Source: Clostridia bacterium
GTDB lineage: Bacteria; Bacillota; Clostridia; Oscillospirales; Acutalibacteraceae
Direction: 5' to 3'
DNA: 64,000 nucleotides
Assembly (NCBI GenBank): GCA_024404115.1
Contig: JAKSQM010000002.1
Location: forward strand, 124,001 to 188,000
Shown: piece after piece, positions 1 to 7,361 of the stretch
How positions within the stretch are numbered: position 1 is the stretch's first letter
How the letters are laid out: each line of letters opens with the position of its first letter
Made by a program: the position numbers and the translations under genes
The notes under the pieces: model-generated
Told to the model about the DNA's origin: nothing
What the model saw: only the letters and a program-made list of their open reading frames with translations
Database searches by the model: none

Positions 1-1977
1 ATAATTTCAAAGAACGGTGTTGCTATTCTTGACGATAAAAAGAGCCTTGTTATAAATGATGACGGCACTGTTTCACCATTTGATAGAAGTAGGGATTATT
101 ATGTTTTTGCTTACGGTCATGATTACCGTGAAGCACTTTCAGATTTTTATAAAATCACAGGTGAAACTCCGCTTTTGCCACGCTTTGCTTTGGGTAACTG
201 GTGGAGCAGATACAAGGCATACACGCAGGAAGAATATCTGAATCTTATGCGCAAATTTAAGGATAAAAAAATCCCTATAACTGTAGCAACTGTTGATATG
301 GATTGGCACTGGGTTGATGTTGTTGGAAAGTTTGGCGAAAGCGCAAAAAATCAAGCTATTCCTAAAAATCCCAGTGAGCTGGTGCAGGGTTGGACAGGCT
401 ACAGCTGGAACACAGACTTGTTTCCAGATTATAAAGAATTTTTGCAAAAGCTTAAAGAAATGAATCTTCATACTACGCTGAATGTTCATCCCAGTATGGG
501 TGTCAGATGGTTTGAGGATCAGTACAAGGAATTTGCGGAATTTATGGGATTTGACCCGCAGGAAAAGAAGCAGATTCCCTTTGATATGACCGATAAAAAA
601 TTTGTCGAAGCGTACTTTAAATTTCTTCATCACAAGTATGAAAATGACGGTGTTGATTTCTGGTGGATTGACTGGCAGCAGGGGAGCAAGACAAAAATCC
701 CAGGTCTTGACCCATTATGGGCATTGAATCATTATCACTTTATGGATTCTGCCAAAAACGGCAAGCGACCGCTGATACTTTCAAGGTTTGCAGGCGCAGG
801 CAGCCACCGCTACCCCTTAGGATTTTCGGGTGACACAGCAATTTATTGGAGCGCACTGAAATTCCAGCCATATTTCACTGCAACCGCTTCGAATATTGGC
901 TATAGCTGGTGGAGTCACGACATTGGCGGACACAGAGGCGGTAAAAAAGAAGATGAACTTTATCTTCGCTGGCTTCAGCTGGGCGTTTTCAGCCCTGTGA
1001 ACAGGCTTCATTCAAGCAACAATGAGCTTATGGGCAAGGAGCCATGGAAACATTCAAAGCAGATTGAAGCTTGTGCGGAGGATGCGCTTCGTTTAAGACA
1101 CAGGCTGTTGCCGTACATATACACAATGAATTATCGCTGTCATAAATCTGGCACACCGCTTGTTGAGCCGATGTATTATTCTTTCCCCGAAGAAAATGAG
1201 GCATACAATTGTAAAAACCAGTTCTATTTTGGCAGTGAAATGATTGTTGCACCCATCACTTCAAAGTGCGATAAACACACGCTGACAGCCTGCTCTGATG
1301 TGTGGCTCCCTGAGGGCAAATTCACAGATATTTTCACCAACAAAACATACATTGGCGGCGAAAAAATCAGAATGTTCAGAGGAATGGAATCTATCCCTGT
1401 TCTTGCAAAAGAGGGCGCAATTATTCCACTTTCGGCTGACGGAGAAACAAACGATATTTCATTGCCAAGTCAGATGGAAATTCTTGTTTTCAACGGCAAC
1501 AATTCCTTTGAAATGTATGAGGACGACGGCGAAACAAACAACTATCTTGACGGCGAATTTGCATTCACAACATTCACTGTTTCTGATGACGGAAAAGATT
1601 TGACTTTCACAATAAAAATTGATGACGATAAAAAAATTCTGCCTTACAGAAGCTATGTTCTTTCTTTCAGAAACATAAAATCTTTCAGCAGAATTGAGAG
1701 CGAAAATGCAGAAATAAATGTTTTGAATGACAGCGAATTTGTAAAGATTTCCGCACGAAAAAATAACACAGAAAACGAAATAAAAATCACTGTTAGAAAC
1801 TATCTTCCTCTTGATGAAACAGACAAAGCCGACGAGTACATCAACCTTGCATCAAAGTATAATTCTTTGAATTTCAGACGAAACTTTTTTGCAAAATCTG
1901 CGCCGAAAGGCGAAACTGGGATTTTCACTCCACGCAGGCTTAAAGAGCAGTTTGAAGAAGTAAACAAGATGATATAA
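1..1977 (+). CDS. Glycoside hydrolase family 31 enzyme (alpha-glucosidase/xylosidase-like), 5' end missing
   Basis: Partial gene: the frame is open from base 1, so the start lies upstream of the window. It encodes an alpha-glycosidase of the GH31 (beta/alpha)8 type. The catalytic nucleophile motif WWIDW is at bases 661-675 and the acid/base motif SGDT at about 826-837, with GH31 landmarks LGNWW and SWWSHDIGGH around them. A beta-rich C-terminal region with MYEDDGET (distal barrel-associated domains) follows. No signal peptide can be judged because the N-terminus is absent. It converges on the FAD oxidoreductase at 2013 and ends at a hairpin terminator. Substrate (alpha-glucoside, xyloside or sulfoquinovoside) cannot be decided from these residues. 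Confidence 0.93.
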   Translation: MISKNGVAILDDKKSLVINDDGTVSPFDRSRDYYVFAYGHDYREALSDFYKITGETPLLPRFALGNWWSRYKAYTQEEYLNLMRKFKDKKIPITVATVDMDWHWVDVVGKFGESAKNQAIPKNPSELVQGWTGYSWNTDLFPDYKEFLQKLKEMNLHTTLNVHPSMGVRWFEDQYKEFAEFMGFDPQEKKQIPFDMTDKKFVEAYFKFLHHKYENDGVDFWWIDWQQGSKTKIPGLDPLWALNHYHFMDSAKNGKRPLILSRFAGAGSHRYPLGFSGDTAIYWSALKFQPYFTATASNIGYSWWSHDIGGHRGGKKEDELYLRWLQLGVFSPVNRLHSSNNELMGKEPWKHSKQIEACAEDALRLRHRLLPYIYTMNYRCHKSGTPLVEPMYYSFPEENEAYNCKNQFYFGSEMIVAPITSKCDKHTLTACSDVWLPEGKFTDIFTNKTYIGGEKIRMFRGMESIPVLAKEGAIIPLSADGETNDISLPSQMEILVFNGNNSFEMYEDDGETNNYLDGEFAFTTFTVSDDGKDLTFTIKIDDDKKILPYRSYVLSFRNIKSFSRIESENAEINVLNDSEFVKISARKNNTENEIKITVRNYLPLDETDKADEYINLASKYNSLNFRRNFFAKSAPKGETGIFTPRRLKEQFEEVNKMI

Positions 1978-1982
1978 AAAAG

Positions 1983-2014
1983 CACGGAGTTCGCAATGAA
2001 CTCCGTGTTATTTT
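1983..2014 (+). terminator. Intrinsic terminator between convergent genes
   Basis: A perfect 10-bp stem (1983-1992 with 1998-2007), loop GCAAT, then TTATTTT. It serves the GH31 gene on + and lies immediately after the stop of the facing minus-strand gene, so it may act for both. Confidence 0.8.
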
Positions 2015-3323
2015 ATGGGATTTTTACATCAAAGCTTTCGATTTTTTTGCTCCACTTTCTGATTTTAAGAATGTCGAATTTTTCGGGAGCATTTTTATAT
2101 GTTGAAGCGGCTCTGCCACCCTGAATGAGTCCGTTGATAATTGCAAGGAAGAAAGGTGGATTTTTCATACCTCTTGCAGCCTTGCCCAAAAGTGCAGAGA
2201 TATTTGTGTTTTTGCCTGCGCCTGCAAGGTCGGATGACTGAATAACATCATTCTCAAAAAGGAAGTCAACACCCTCACTTGGAATTGAAAGAATGGAGTT
2301 TTTAAGTCCCTCATTTTTTGCTGTTTCTCCGCCATAAAGCTTGTGAAATTCACGGTTATATTCCCAAAGATTTTCTCTTGAAAAATCGCTGGCTTTTTTG
2401 ATTGTATTTGCAAGAAGCTCACCTGCAAGAAGTGAAAGGTCAATGCCCATGCCGTTCATAGGAGTTGTCATAAATGCGCTGTCGCCAACTGCGGCATATC
2501 CGTTATAAACCATAAGGCTGAGGGGGCGTCTGACAGGGATAACACCGTAATTACCGCCGTGCAAAATTTCGTCAGTGAACCACGGATGGCTCTCTCTGAA
2601 AATTTCAACCTGTTCCTTAACTTTGTTATCGTTAATGGGGTCAATTCTTCCAATTAAAATGTCAACATTGTCATCATTTGTGCAGAACCATGAAAGTCCT
2701 TTTTCGCCCTCGTGATACATATAAACTTCAAAAGGAACTTCGGGCATTTTTGCTTCAGTATCTCTTTTATAATATGCTCTGTAAGCGTAGAAAAGGTCGC
2801 CACGGCGAGGCGATTTTTCAATCTCTGCGCTGTCTGGCAGATTCTTTCTGATAGGGGAGAATGCACCGGCGGCATCAATAACCATATCTCCGCTGACTAC
2901 ACCGTCTGATGTAACAATGCCGGTTACAAAATTTTTGTCAATAACAGGCGAATAAACCTCTGTTGAATAGATAAAATTAACACCGCACTTCTCTGCGTAA
3001 TCAATAAGCATATTGAGCAGGGGAACACGCCACATAATTTTCTGGCGGTTATCAGCATTGTAATTTATAATAACTTTTTTGCGTTTTGCAGGGCTTACAA
3101 AAGCACAATCGCCTCTGTATCTCCAGCATCCGTCGGGGAAATCTTTTTCGCTTTTTTCAATAAGACGGGCAAGCAGAGAGAAAGTGAATCTGTCTTCCCA
3201 GTCATGACCTAATTCTTCTCTTTTTTTCTTTTCAAAAACAGTAACATCAAATCCATTTTTGGCAAGCTTTGCAGCGGCAATTATTCCGCCATGACCTGCG
3301 CCAACAACAATAATTCTTTTCAT
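2013..3323 (-). CDS. FAD-dependent oxidoreductase (geranylgeranyl-reductase/FixC-like fold)
   Basis: A 436-residue flavoprotein. The N-terminal Rossmann motif is VVGAGHGG (GxGxxG with His at an unusual place), followed by the acidic Glu at the end of beta2 (VTVFEKK), and a C-terminal FAD motif GDSAFMTTPMNGMGIDLS. The ATG at 3323 is chosen because an AAGGA site lies 9 nt upstream; a TTG nine bases earlier abuts that site. It is clearly paralogous to the oxidoreductase at 34642-35937 (same GHGG motif, same DLG.DW motif, same C-terminal motif), which leads a putative catabolic operon. Substrate unknown; reduction or oxidation of a glycoside, polyprenoid or aromatic compound are all possible for the fold. 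Confidence 0.8.
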   Translation of the reverse strand: MKRIIVVGAGHGGIIAAAKLAKNGFDVTVFEKKKREELGHDWEDRFTFSLLARLIEKSEKDFPDGCWRYRGDCAFVSPAKRKKVIINYNADNRQKIMWRVPLLNMLIDYAEKCGVNFIYSTEVYSPVIDKNFVTGIVTSDGVVSGDMVIDAAGAFSPIRKNLPDSAEIEKSPRRGDLFYAYRAYYKRDTEAKMPEVPFEVYMYHEGEKGLSWFCTNDDNVDILIGRIDPINDNKVKEQVEIFRESHPWFTDEILHGGNYGVIPVRRPLSLMVYNGYAAVGDSAFMTTPMNGMGIDLSLLAGELLANTIKKASDFSRENLWEYNREFHKLYGGETAKNEGLKNSILSIPSEGVDFLFENDVIQSSDLAGAGKNTNISALLGKAARGMKNPPFFLAIINGLIQGGRAASTYKNAPEKFDILKIRKWSKKIESFDVKIP

Positions 3324-3383
3324 ATTGCACAATCCTTTTTTAAAAGATAATCTATTTTAGCATATATTTCTAATTTTATCAAT

Positions 3384-3412
3384 AAAAAAGTCAGGAACGA
3401 TACGCTCCTGAC
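3384..3412 (-). terminator. Terminator of the glycosyltransferase gene
   Basis: On the minus strand a 10-bp stem with one mismatch (3390-3399 with 3403-3412, loop ATA) is followed by six T residues. Confidence 0.8.
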
Positions 3413-3421
3413 TAAAAAAAA

Positions 3422-4369
3422 TTATTTGCCTAAATGGTTTTTTACAAGATAAACGGGTCTGTCTTTGGCTTCAAGATAAATTTTTGAGAGATATTCGCCG
3501 AGAATACCAAGGCAGAGAAGCTGAATACCGCCAATAAATAAAAGCAGGAAAACAATGCCAGTGGTGCCTGTGATGCTTACGCCAGTGCAAAGGCTGTGAA
3601 TGAGAACAATCAAAAGGTAAATCACAGAAGCGATTGAAGAAAATGCACCGACAAAAGTTGAAAGCTTCAATGGGAATGTGGAGAATGAAATAATACCCTC
3701 AAGAGCGTATTTCATAAGCTTCATTACGCTCCATTTTGATTCGCCAGTGGCTCTTTCCTCAGCGGTGTAGGGAATATAAACAGTGTTGAAGCCAACCCAG
3801 CTGAAAAGTCCCTTTGAAAATCTGTGATACTCTGTCATTTTTAAAACAGAATCAATTACATTGCGATTGAAAAGACGGAAATCAGATGCACCGTCTTTAA
3901 ATTCAACATCAGAAACCTTATTGATGAATTTGTAAAACATACTTTTAACGCTGGACATTGCCTTGCCTTCGCTTCTGCTTTCCTGATACGCAGTTACGCA
4001 ATCAACGTCGGGGTCATTTTTCATAATATCAAGCATTGAAAGAACAACTTCGGGACGCTGCTGCAAATCAGCATCAATAACGCAGGCCTTTTCGCCTTTA
4101 GCGTTGTTAAGTCCAGCATAAATTGCCGCTTCTTTGCCAAAATTTCGGCTGAAAGATATAACCTGAATGTTATAATTCTTTTCATTATCATAAAGCTCTT
4201 TTAAATTTTTGTATGTTTCATCTTTGCTGCCGTCGTCAACAAAAACAAATTCATAAGTGAAATCTTTGCCTGCAAAAACTTTTGCAACTTCGCCGAAAAA
4301 CAGCTTAACATTATTTTCTTCGTTAAAGCAGGGGACAATAAGGGATAAATCAATTTTTTTATCTGACAT
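3422..4369 (-). CDS. Family 2 glycosyltransferase with C-terminal membrane anchor (GtrB/DPM-like)
   Basis: A 315-residue GT-A glycosyltransferase that would transfer a sugar from a nucleotide donor to a polyprenyl phosphate at the membrane. Visible motifs are SLIVPCFNEE at the N-terminus, VDDGSKD, the metal-binding DADLQ, and DFRLFNR. Two hydrophobic helices occupy about residues 220-250 and 260-290, as in bactoprenol glucosyltransferases. The ATG at 4369 is chosen over an upstream in-frame start because AAGGAAGTG sits 6 nt before it. It is monocistronic with its own terminator. The acceptor and the sugar are not identifiable. Confidence 0.88.
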   Translation of the reverse strand: MSDKKIDLSLIVPCFNEENNVKLFFGEVAKVFAGKDFTYEFVFVDDGSKDETYKNLKELYDNEKNYNIQVISFSRNFGKEAAIYAGLNNAKGEKACVIDADLQQRPEVVLSMLDIMKNDPDVDCVTAYQESRSEGKAMSSVKSMFYKFINKVSDVEFKDGASDFRLFNRNVIDSVLKMTEYHRFSKGLFSWVGFNTVYIPYTAEERATGESKWSVMKLMKYALEGIISFSTFPLKLSTFVGAFSSIASVIYLLIVLIHSLCTGVSITGTTGIVFLLLFIGGIQLLCLGILGEYLSKIYLEAKDRPVYLVKNHLGK

Positions 4370-4467
4370 TTTAATCACTTCCTTAAAATTTATTATAGCA
4401 AAGTATATCGTTAATTTCAATATCATTTATAAATATAAAAAAATAAAAAGAATTTTTAAAATATCTA

Positions 4468-4496
4468 TTGACAAAAGACTTCTAATGTGGTAATAT
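4468..4496 (+). promoter_or_regulatory. Sigma-A promoter of the tRNA cluster
   Basis: TTGACA at 4468-4473, 17-nt spacer, TAATAT at 4491-4496; transcription would begin just before tRNA-Gly. Confidence 0.8.
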
Positions 4497-4513
4497 ATGC
4501 AAGTCGTAAAGAC

Positions 4514-4587
4514 GCGGGTGTAGTTTAGTGGTAGAATTCCAGCCTTCCAAGCTGGTCGTGTGGGTTCGATTCCCATCACCCGCTCCA
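4514..4587 (+). tRNA. tRNA-Gly (anticodon TCC)
   Basis: The 7-bp acceptor stem GCGGGTG/CACCCGC closes a full cloverleaf, with anticodon loop CTTCCAA, T-arm GTTCGATTC and encoded CCA at 4585-4587. Confidence 0.96.
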
Positions 4588-4597
4588 TATAATATGT

Positions 4598-4674
4598 GCG
4601 CCAATAGCTCAGCTGGATAGAGCAACTGCCTTCTAAGCAGTAGGTCAGGGGTTCGAGTCCCTTTTGGCGCGCCA
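4598..4674 (+). tRNA. tRNA-Arg (anticodon TCT)
   Basis: Acceptor GCGCCAA/TTGGCGC, anticodon loop CTTCTAA on stem ACTGC/GCAGT, GTTCGAGTC T-arm, discriminator G and encoded CCA. It lies 10 nt after tRNA-Gly, so co-transcribed. Confidence 0.96.
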
Positions 4675-4677
4675 TAT

Positions 4678-4755
4678 GGTGGGTATAGCTCAGTTGGCTA
4701 GAGCGCCAGATTGTGGCTCTGGAGGTCGTCGGTTCGAGCCCGATTACCCACCCCA
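4678..4755 (+). tRNA. tRNA-His (anticodon GTG)
   Basis: Anticodon loop TTGTGGC on stem CCAGA/TCTGG. The additional G at 4678 faces the discriminator C at 4752, the G-1:C73 pair typical of tRNA-His. CCA is encoded. Only 3 nt separate it from tRNA-Arg. Confidence 0.96.
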
Positions 4756-4764
4756 TATTTTTCA

Positions 4765-4799
4765 GCGCGGAGTCGAGAAATTGACTGCGCACTTTTTTT
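4765..4799 (+). terminator. Hairpin with T-tract between tRNA-His and tRNA-Gln
   Basis: GCGC (4765-4768) pairs with 4787-4790 and AGTC (4771-4774) with 4783-4786, with a two-base bulge, followed by CTTTTTTT. Either a partial terminator or a processing stem; no good promoter lies between it and tRNA-Gln. Confidence 0.55.
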
Positions 4800-4811
4800 A
4801 ATTAAATACAT

Positions 4812-4886
4812 TGGGGTGTCGCCAAGGGGTAAGGCAAGGGACTTTGACTCCCTCATCCGCTGGTTCGAATCCAGCCATCCCAGCCA
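4812..4886 (+). tRNA. tRNA-Gln (anticodon TTG)
   Basis: Acceptor TGGGGTG/CATCCCA, anticodon loop CTTTGAC, T-arm GTTCGAATC, discriminator G and encoded CCA at 4884-4886. Last member of the cluster. Confidence 0.96.
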
Positions 4887-4891
4887 GAAAG

Positions 4892-4920
4892 ACACCCACA
4901 GGTAGATGTGGGTGTTTTTT
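4892..4920 (+). terminator. Terminator of the tRNA operon
   Basis: A perfect 9-bp stem ACACCCACA/TGTGGGTGT (4892-4900 with 4907-4915) followed by TTTTT. Confidence 0.9.
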
Positions 4921-4952
4921 ATGTCAAATAATATAATTAGGGTTGTATTAAT

Positions 4953-5804
4953 ATGAAAAAAAGTAGAAAAACTTGGTTGTTTTTATTGATAGTTGTTTTA
5001 GCTTTGTTTGCGTTCCCTTTGGTAATAAACATTGCTTTTAAATATAACAGTGGTATAAAATTTTTCCAAGCAGAGTGGAGTTCAGGAGATGCTTTAGGAT
5101 TTTATGGTTCAGTAATTGGGACCATCGGAACTGTATTTCTTGGATATGTTGCATGGAAGCAAAACGAAAGATTAACCAAAATTGAAGAAAATAATTTTAT
5201 TAATGAAAATGCCTGTCCTGTTGTCGTAAAAGAAATGGCATTTTTTGGCTTTAAAAACACAGCAGTTAATTTTGATCGCCATGAAGAACAAGTAATCGGT
5301 GGTGATGTTATTATTGATAATATCGAATCATATTTACAATACTCTTCTATTGAATTGACAATAAAAATAGAACCTTTATCAAAAGTTATACCTTCTTTTA
5401 TACATGTAAAAAACATTATATTGTGTGCAGCAAAGGAAGATAAAGAATATTCTCAATCATTATCTTGTATTTTTGTAGAAAATAAAGATGAAAGATTTTC
5501 CAAAATTGCAATGTCAAAAAATTTTTGCTTGTTCAATTGCACAGTAATTATTAAGGATGAAGACAAGAAAAAAATAATAGATAAATTAACAAGTGAAAGT
5601 AGTATTGTCATAATAAGTATTGATTTTGACATTGCATCATATAATAATACTGTTTCATCTCTAAAATGTAATGCAAAACTTAAGCCTATATTAGAGAAAA
5701 AAAGTATTGTTTCTTTTGAAGTAAAGGACGATGTTCCGCCAACGGTATTTTGGACAGGAGCCAAACAACTTTCGCATAATGAAATTAAAGTAAAAAAAGT
5801 ATAA
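4953..5804 (+). CDS. Hypothetical membrane-anchored protein, AT-rich orphan beside the tRNA cluster
   Basis: A 283-residue protein I do not recognise as a named family. It starts MKKSRKTW with a strongly hydrophobic helix at about residues 7-27, and a second at about 45-64 (GFYGSVIGTIGTVFLGYVAW), then a charged helix (KQNERLTKIEEN) and a largely beta, cytoplasm- or exterior-facing domain of about 200 residues without cysteine-rich or nucleotide motifs. Such WSSGDALGFYGSVIG segments are common in uncharacterised Firmicutes two-helix membrane proteins. Codon use is more AT-rich than its neighbours, and it sits alone just downstream of a tRNA operon, suggesting recent acquisition. The Shine-Dalgarno is weak (TTAGGG). 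Confidence 0.75.
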   Translation: MKKSRKTWLFLLIVVLALFAFPLVINIAFKYNSGIKFFQAEWSSGDALGFYGSVIGTIGTVFLGYVAWKQNERLTKIEENNFINENACPVVVKEMAFFGFKNTAVNFDRHEEQVIGGDVIIDNIESYLQYSSIELTIKIEPLSKVIPSFIHVKNIILCAAKEDKEYSQSLSCIFVENKDERFSKIAMSKNFCLFNCTVIIKDEDKKKIIDKLTSESSIVIISIDFDIASYNNTVSSLKCNAKLKPILEKKSIVSFEVKDDVPPTVFWTGAKQLSHNEIKVKKV

Positions 5805-5882
5805 AAAATAATAGTTTATTGTTGCAGAAGTATAAACTAAAGAATATACTTCAATGTTTATCTTTAATATAATTGCATAAAA

Positions 5883-5924
5883 CCGCTGCTGGATTTATTA
5901 TCCGATAGCGGCTTTATATTTTTT
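5883..5924 (+). terminator. Probable terminator of the orphan membrane gene
   Basis: An imperfect hairpin (CCGCT 5883-5887 with AGCGG 5907-5911, inner pairs TGGAT with ATCCG) followed by TTTATATTTTTT. Confidence 0.6.
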
Positions 5925-5965
5925 ACAAATAAATTATAAATTTATAATAAATTTTTAGAAATATG

Positions 5966-5994
5966 TTTGCAAAATGACATATATGTGGTATAAT
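5966..5994 (+). promoter_or_regulatory. Promoter of the dTMP kinase gene
   Basis: TTTGCA at 5966-5971, 17-nt spacer, TATAAT at 5989-5994. Confidence 0.7.
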
Positions 5995-6055
5995 TGACAA
6001 GGTTATGACACAATTTGTAAAGTTATCTATTAAAAAACGATTAGGTGATATGTTT

Positions 6056-6724
6056 ATGGGAAAACTGATTGTTATTGAAGGACTTGACGGAAGCGGTAAA
6101 TCAACCCAGCTTGACCGCCTTGTTAAAAAAATTCTTACAACAACTGATATAAAAATCAAGCAGATTAAACTGCCCGATTATGACAGCGAATGTTGTGCCG
6201 CTGTTAAAAAATATCTTAAAGGTGATTTCGGCAAAACACCAGAGGATGTCAATGCTTATGCGGCATCATGCTTCTATGCTGTTGACAGATTTGCAAACTA
6301 TAAAACAAAGTGGAAAGCAGATTATGACGATGGCACACTGATTATTGCCGACAGATACACAACATCAAACGCATATCATCAGGCTACAAAGCTTCCAAAA
6401 GAGCAGTGGAATGATTATTTTAAATGGCTTGAAGATTTTGAATATAACAAAATAAAAATTCCAAAGCCCGATGCAGTTATTTATCTTGATATGCCCATTG
6501 AAATTTCGCAGAAAATGATGTCTGAAAGATACAAGGGCGACGAAAGCAAAAAAGATATTCACGAGGCGAATATAGATTATCTTTTTAAATGCAGAGAGGC
6601 TGCAAAAGAAGCCGCAAAAGCCATGGATTGGTTTGTTATTGATTGCGCTGACGGTGAAAATCCCAGAACAATTGAATCAATCGGCGAAGAAATTGATAAT
6701 TATGTAAATAAATTCTTATATTAA
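6056..6724 (+). CDS. tmk: Thymidylate (dTMP) kinase
   Basis: A 222-residue P-loop kinase that phosphorylates dTMP to dTDP. Motifs in order: IEGLDGSGKSTQ (P-loop, residues about 7-18), a DR motif in VDRFANY, DRYTTSNAYHQ, and a lid-like region ERYKGDESKKD. The ATG at 6056 is chosen because AGGTG lies 8 nt upstream; an in-frame ATG at 6005 lacks a ribosome site. Length is close to the family norm of about 210. It stands alone rather than beside holB as in Bacillus. Some members of this family act on other deoxynucleoside monophosphates, which the sequence cannot exclude. Confidence 0.9.
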   Translation: MGKLIVIEGLDGSGKSTQLDRLVKKILTTTDIKIKQIKLPDYDSECCAAVKKYLKGDFGKTPEDVNAYAASCFYAVDRFANYKTKWKADYDDGTLIIADRYTTSNAYHQATKLPKEQWNDYFKWLEDFEYNKIKIPKPDAVIYLDMPIEISQKMMSERYKGDESKKDIHEANIDYLFKCREAAKEAAKAMDWFVIDCADGENPRTIESIGEEIDNYVNKFLY

Positions 6725-6736
6725 GTGCAAAATCTA

Positions 6737-6765
6737 TTTACATTTTTTGGTAAAAGGTGTAAAAT
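6737..6765 (+). promoter_or_regulatory. Promoter before the DJ-1 family gene
   Basis: TTTACA at 6737-6742, 17-nt spacer, TAAAAT at 6760-6765. It probably drives the 6795-12948 gene run. Confidence 0.65.
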
Positions 6766-6794
6766 AGTATGGTTAAGAAAGGGGCGAACCTTAA

Positions 6795-7340
6795 ATGCTT
6801 TACGCTTTTCTCGCAAAAGGATTTGAAGAGGTGGAGGCAATAGCCGCCATTGATGTTATAAGACGAGCAGAAATTGAAATTTATACTGTTGGAATCGGTT
6901 CAAAAATCGTCAGCGGTTCACATAATATTCCAGTTTTTTGCGACCTTGATGAATCCGAAGCAAAAATAGATGATTCGGTTGACGGAATACTTTTACCTGG
7001 CGGAATGCCCGGAACACTCAACCTTGAAAATAACGAAACTGTCAACAAGTTTATTGATTATTGTGTTGAGAATAACAAGCTCGTTTGCGCAATTTGTGCC
7101 GCACCGTCAATACTTGGTCATAAAGGCATTCTCGAGGGCAAAAAAGCAGTTTGCTTCCCCGGTTTTGAATCAGAGCTTAAAGGTGCTGAGCTTAGCTCAG
7201 AATTTGTTGCTGTTGACGGCAATATTATCACCGCAAAAGGAATGGGCAGTGCTGTTGATTTTGGACTGAACATTGTTGAATATTTTAAAGGTAAAGAAAA
7301 AACAGCCGCTCTCAGAGCTTCATTACAGTGCCCCAGATAA
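6795..7340 (+). CDS. DJ-1/PfpI family protein (YajL/ThiJ-like)
   Basis: A 181-residue flavodoxin-like protein of the DJ-1 superfamily, related to deglycases and oxidative-stress proteins. The nucleophile-elbow cysteine is at residue 101 in CAICAAPSILG, and the partner glutamate lies in the N-terminal GFEEVEA motif. LPGGMPGT and the late GMGSAVDFGL segment are typical of the family. AAAGGGG precedes the ATG by about 10 nt. It is followed 21 nt later by mltG, so is probably the first gene of a run. The precise substrate is unknown. Confidence 0.9.
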   Translation: MLYAFLAKGFEEVEAIAAIDVIRRAEIEIYTVGIGSKIVSGSHNIPVFCDLDESEAKIDDSVDGILLPGGMPGTLNLENNETVNKFIDYCVENNKLVCAICAAPSILGHKGILEGKKAVCFPGFESELKGAELSSEFVAVDGNIITAKGMGSAVDFGLNIVEYFKGKEKTAALRASLQCPR

Positions 7341-7361
7341 ACCGAAAGGAGGTTTGGCTTT

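Noticed and set aside
4427-4895. Open frames on both strands across the tRNA cluster
   Set aside because: They read through four well-formed tRNA genes; the apparent proteins are artefacts of tRNA sequence.
4874-5940. Integrated element at tRNA-Gln with an attachment-site repeat
   Set aside because: No copy of the tRNA-Gln 3' end and no integrase were found downstream; only one accessory gene is present.
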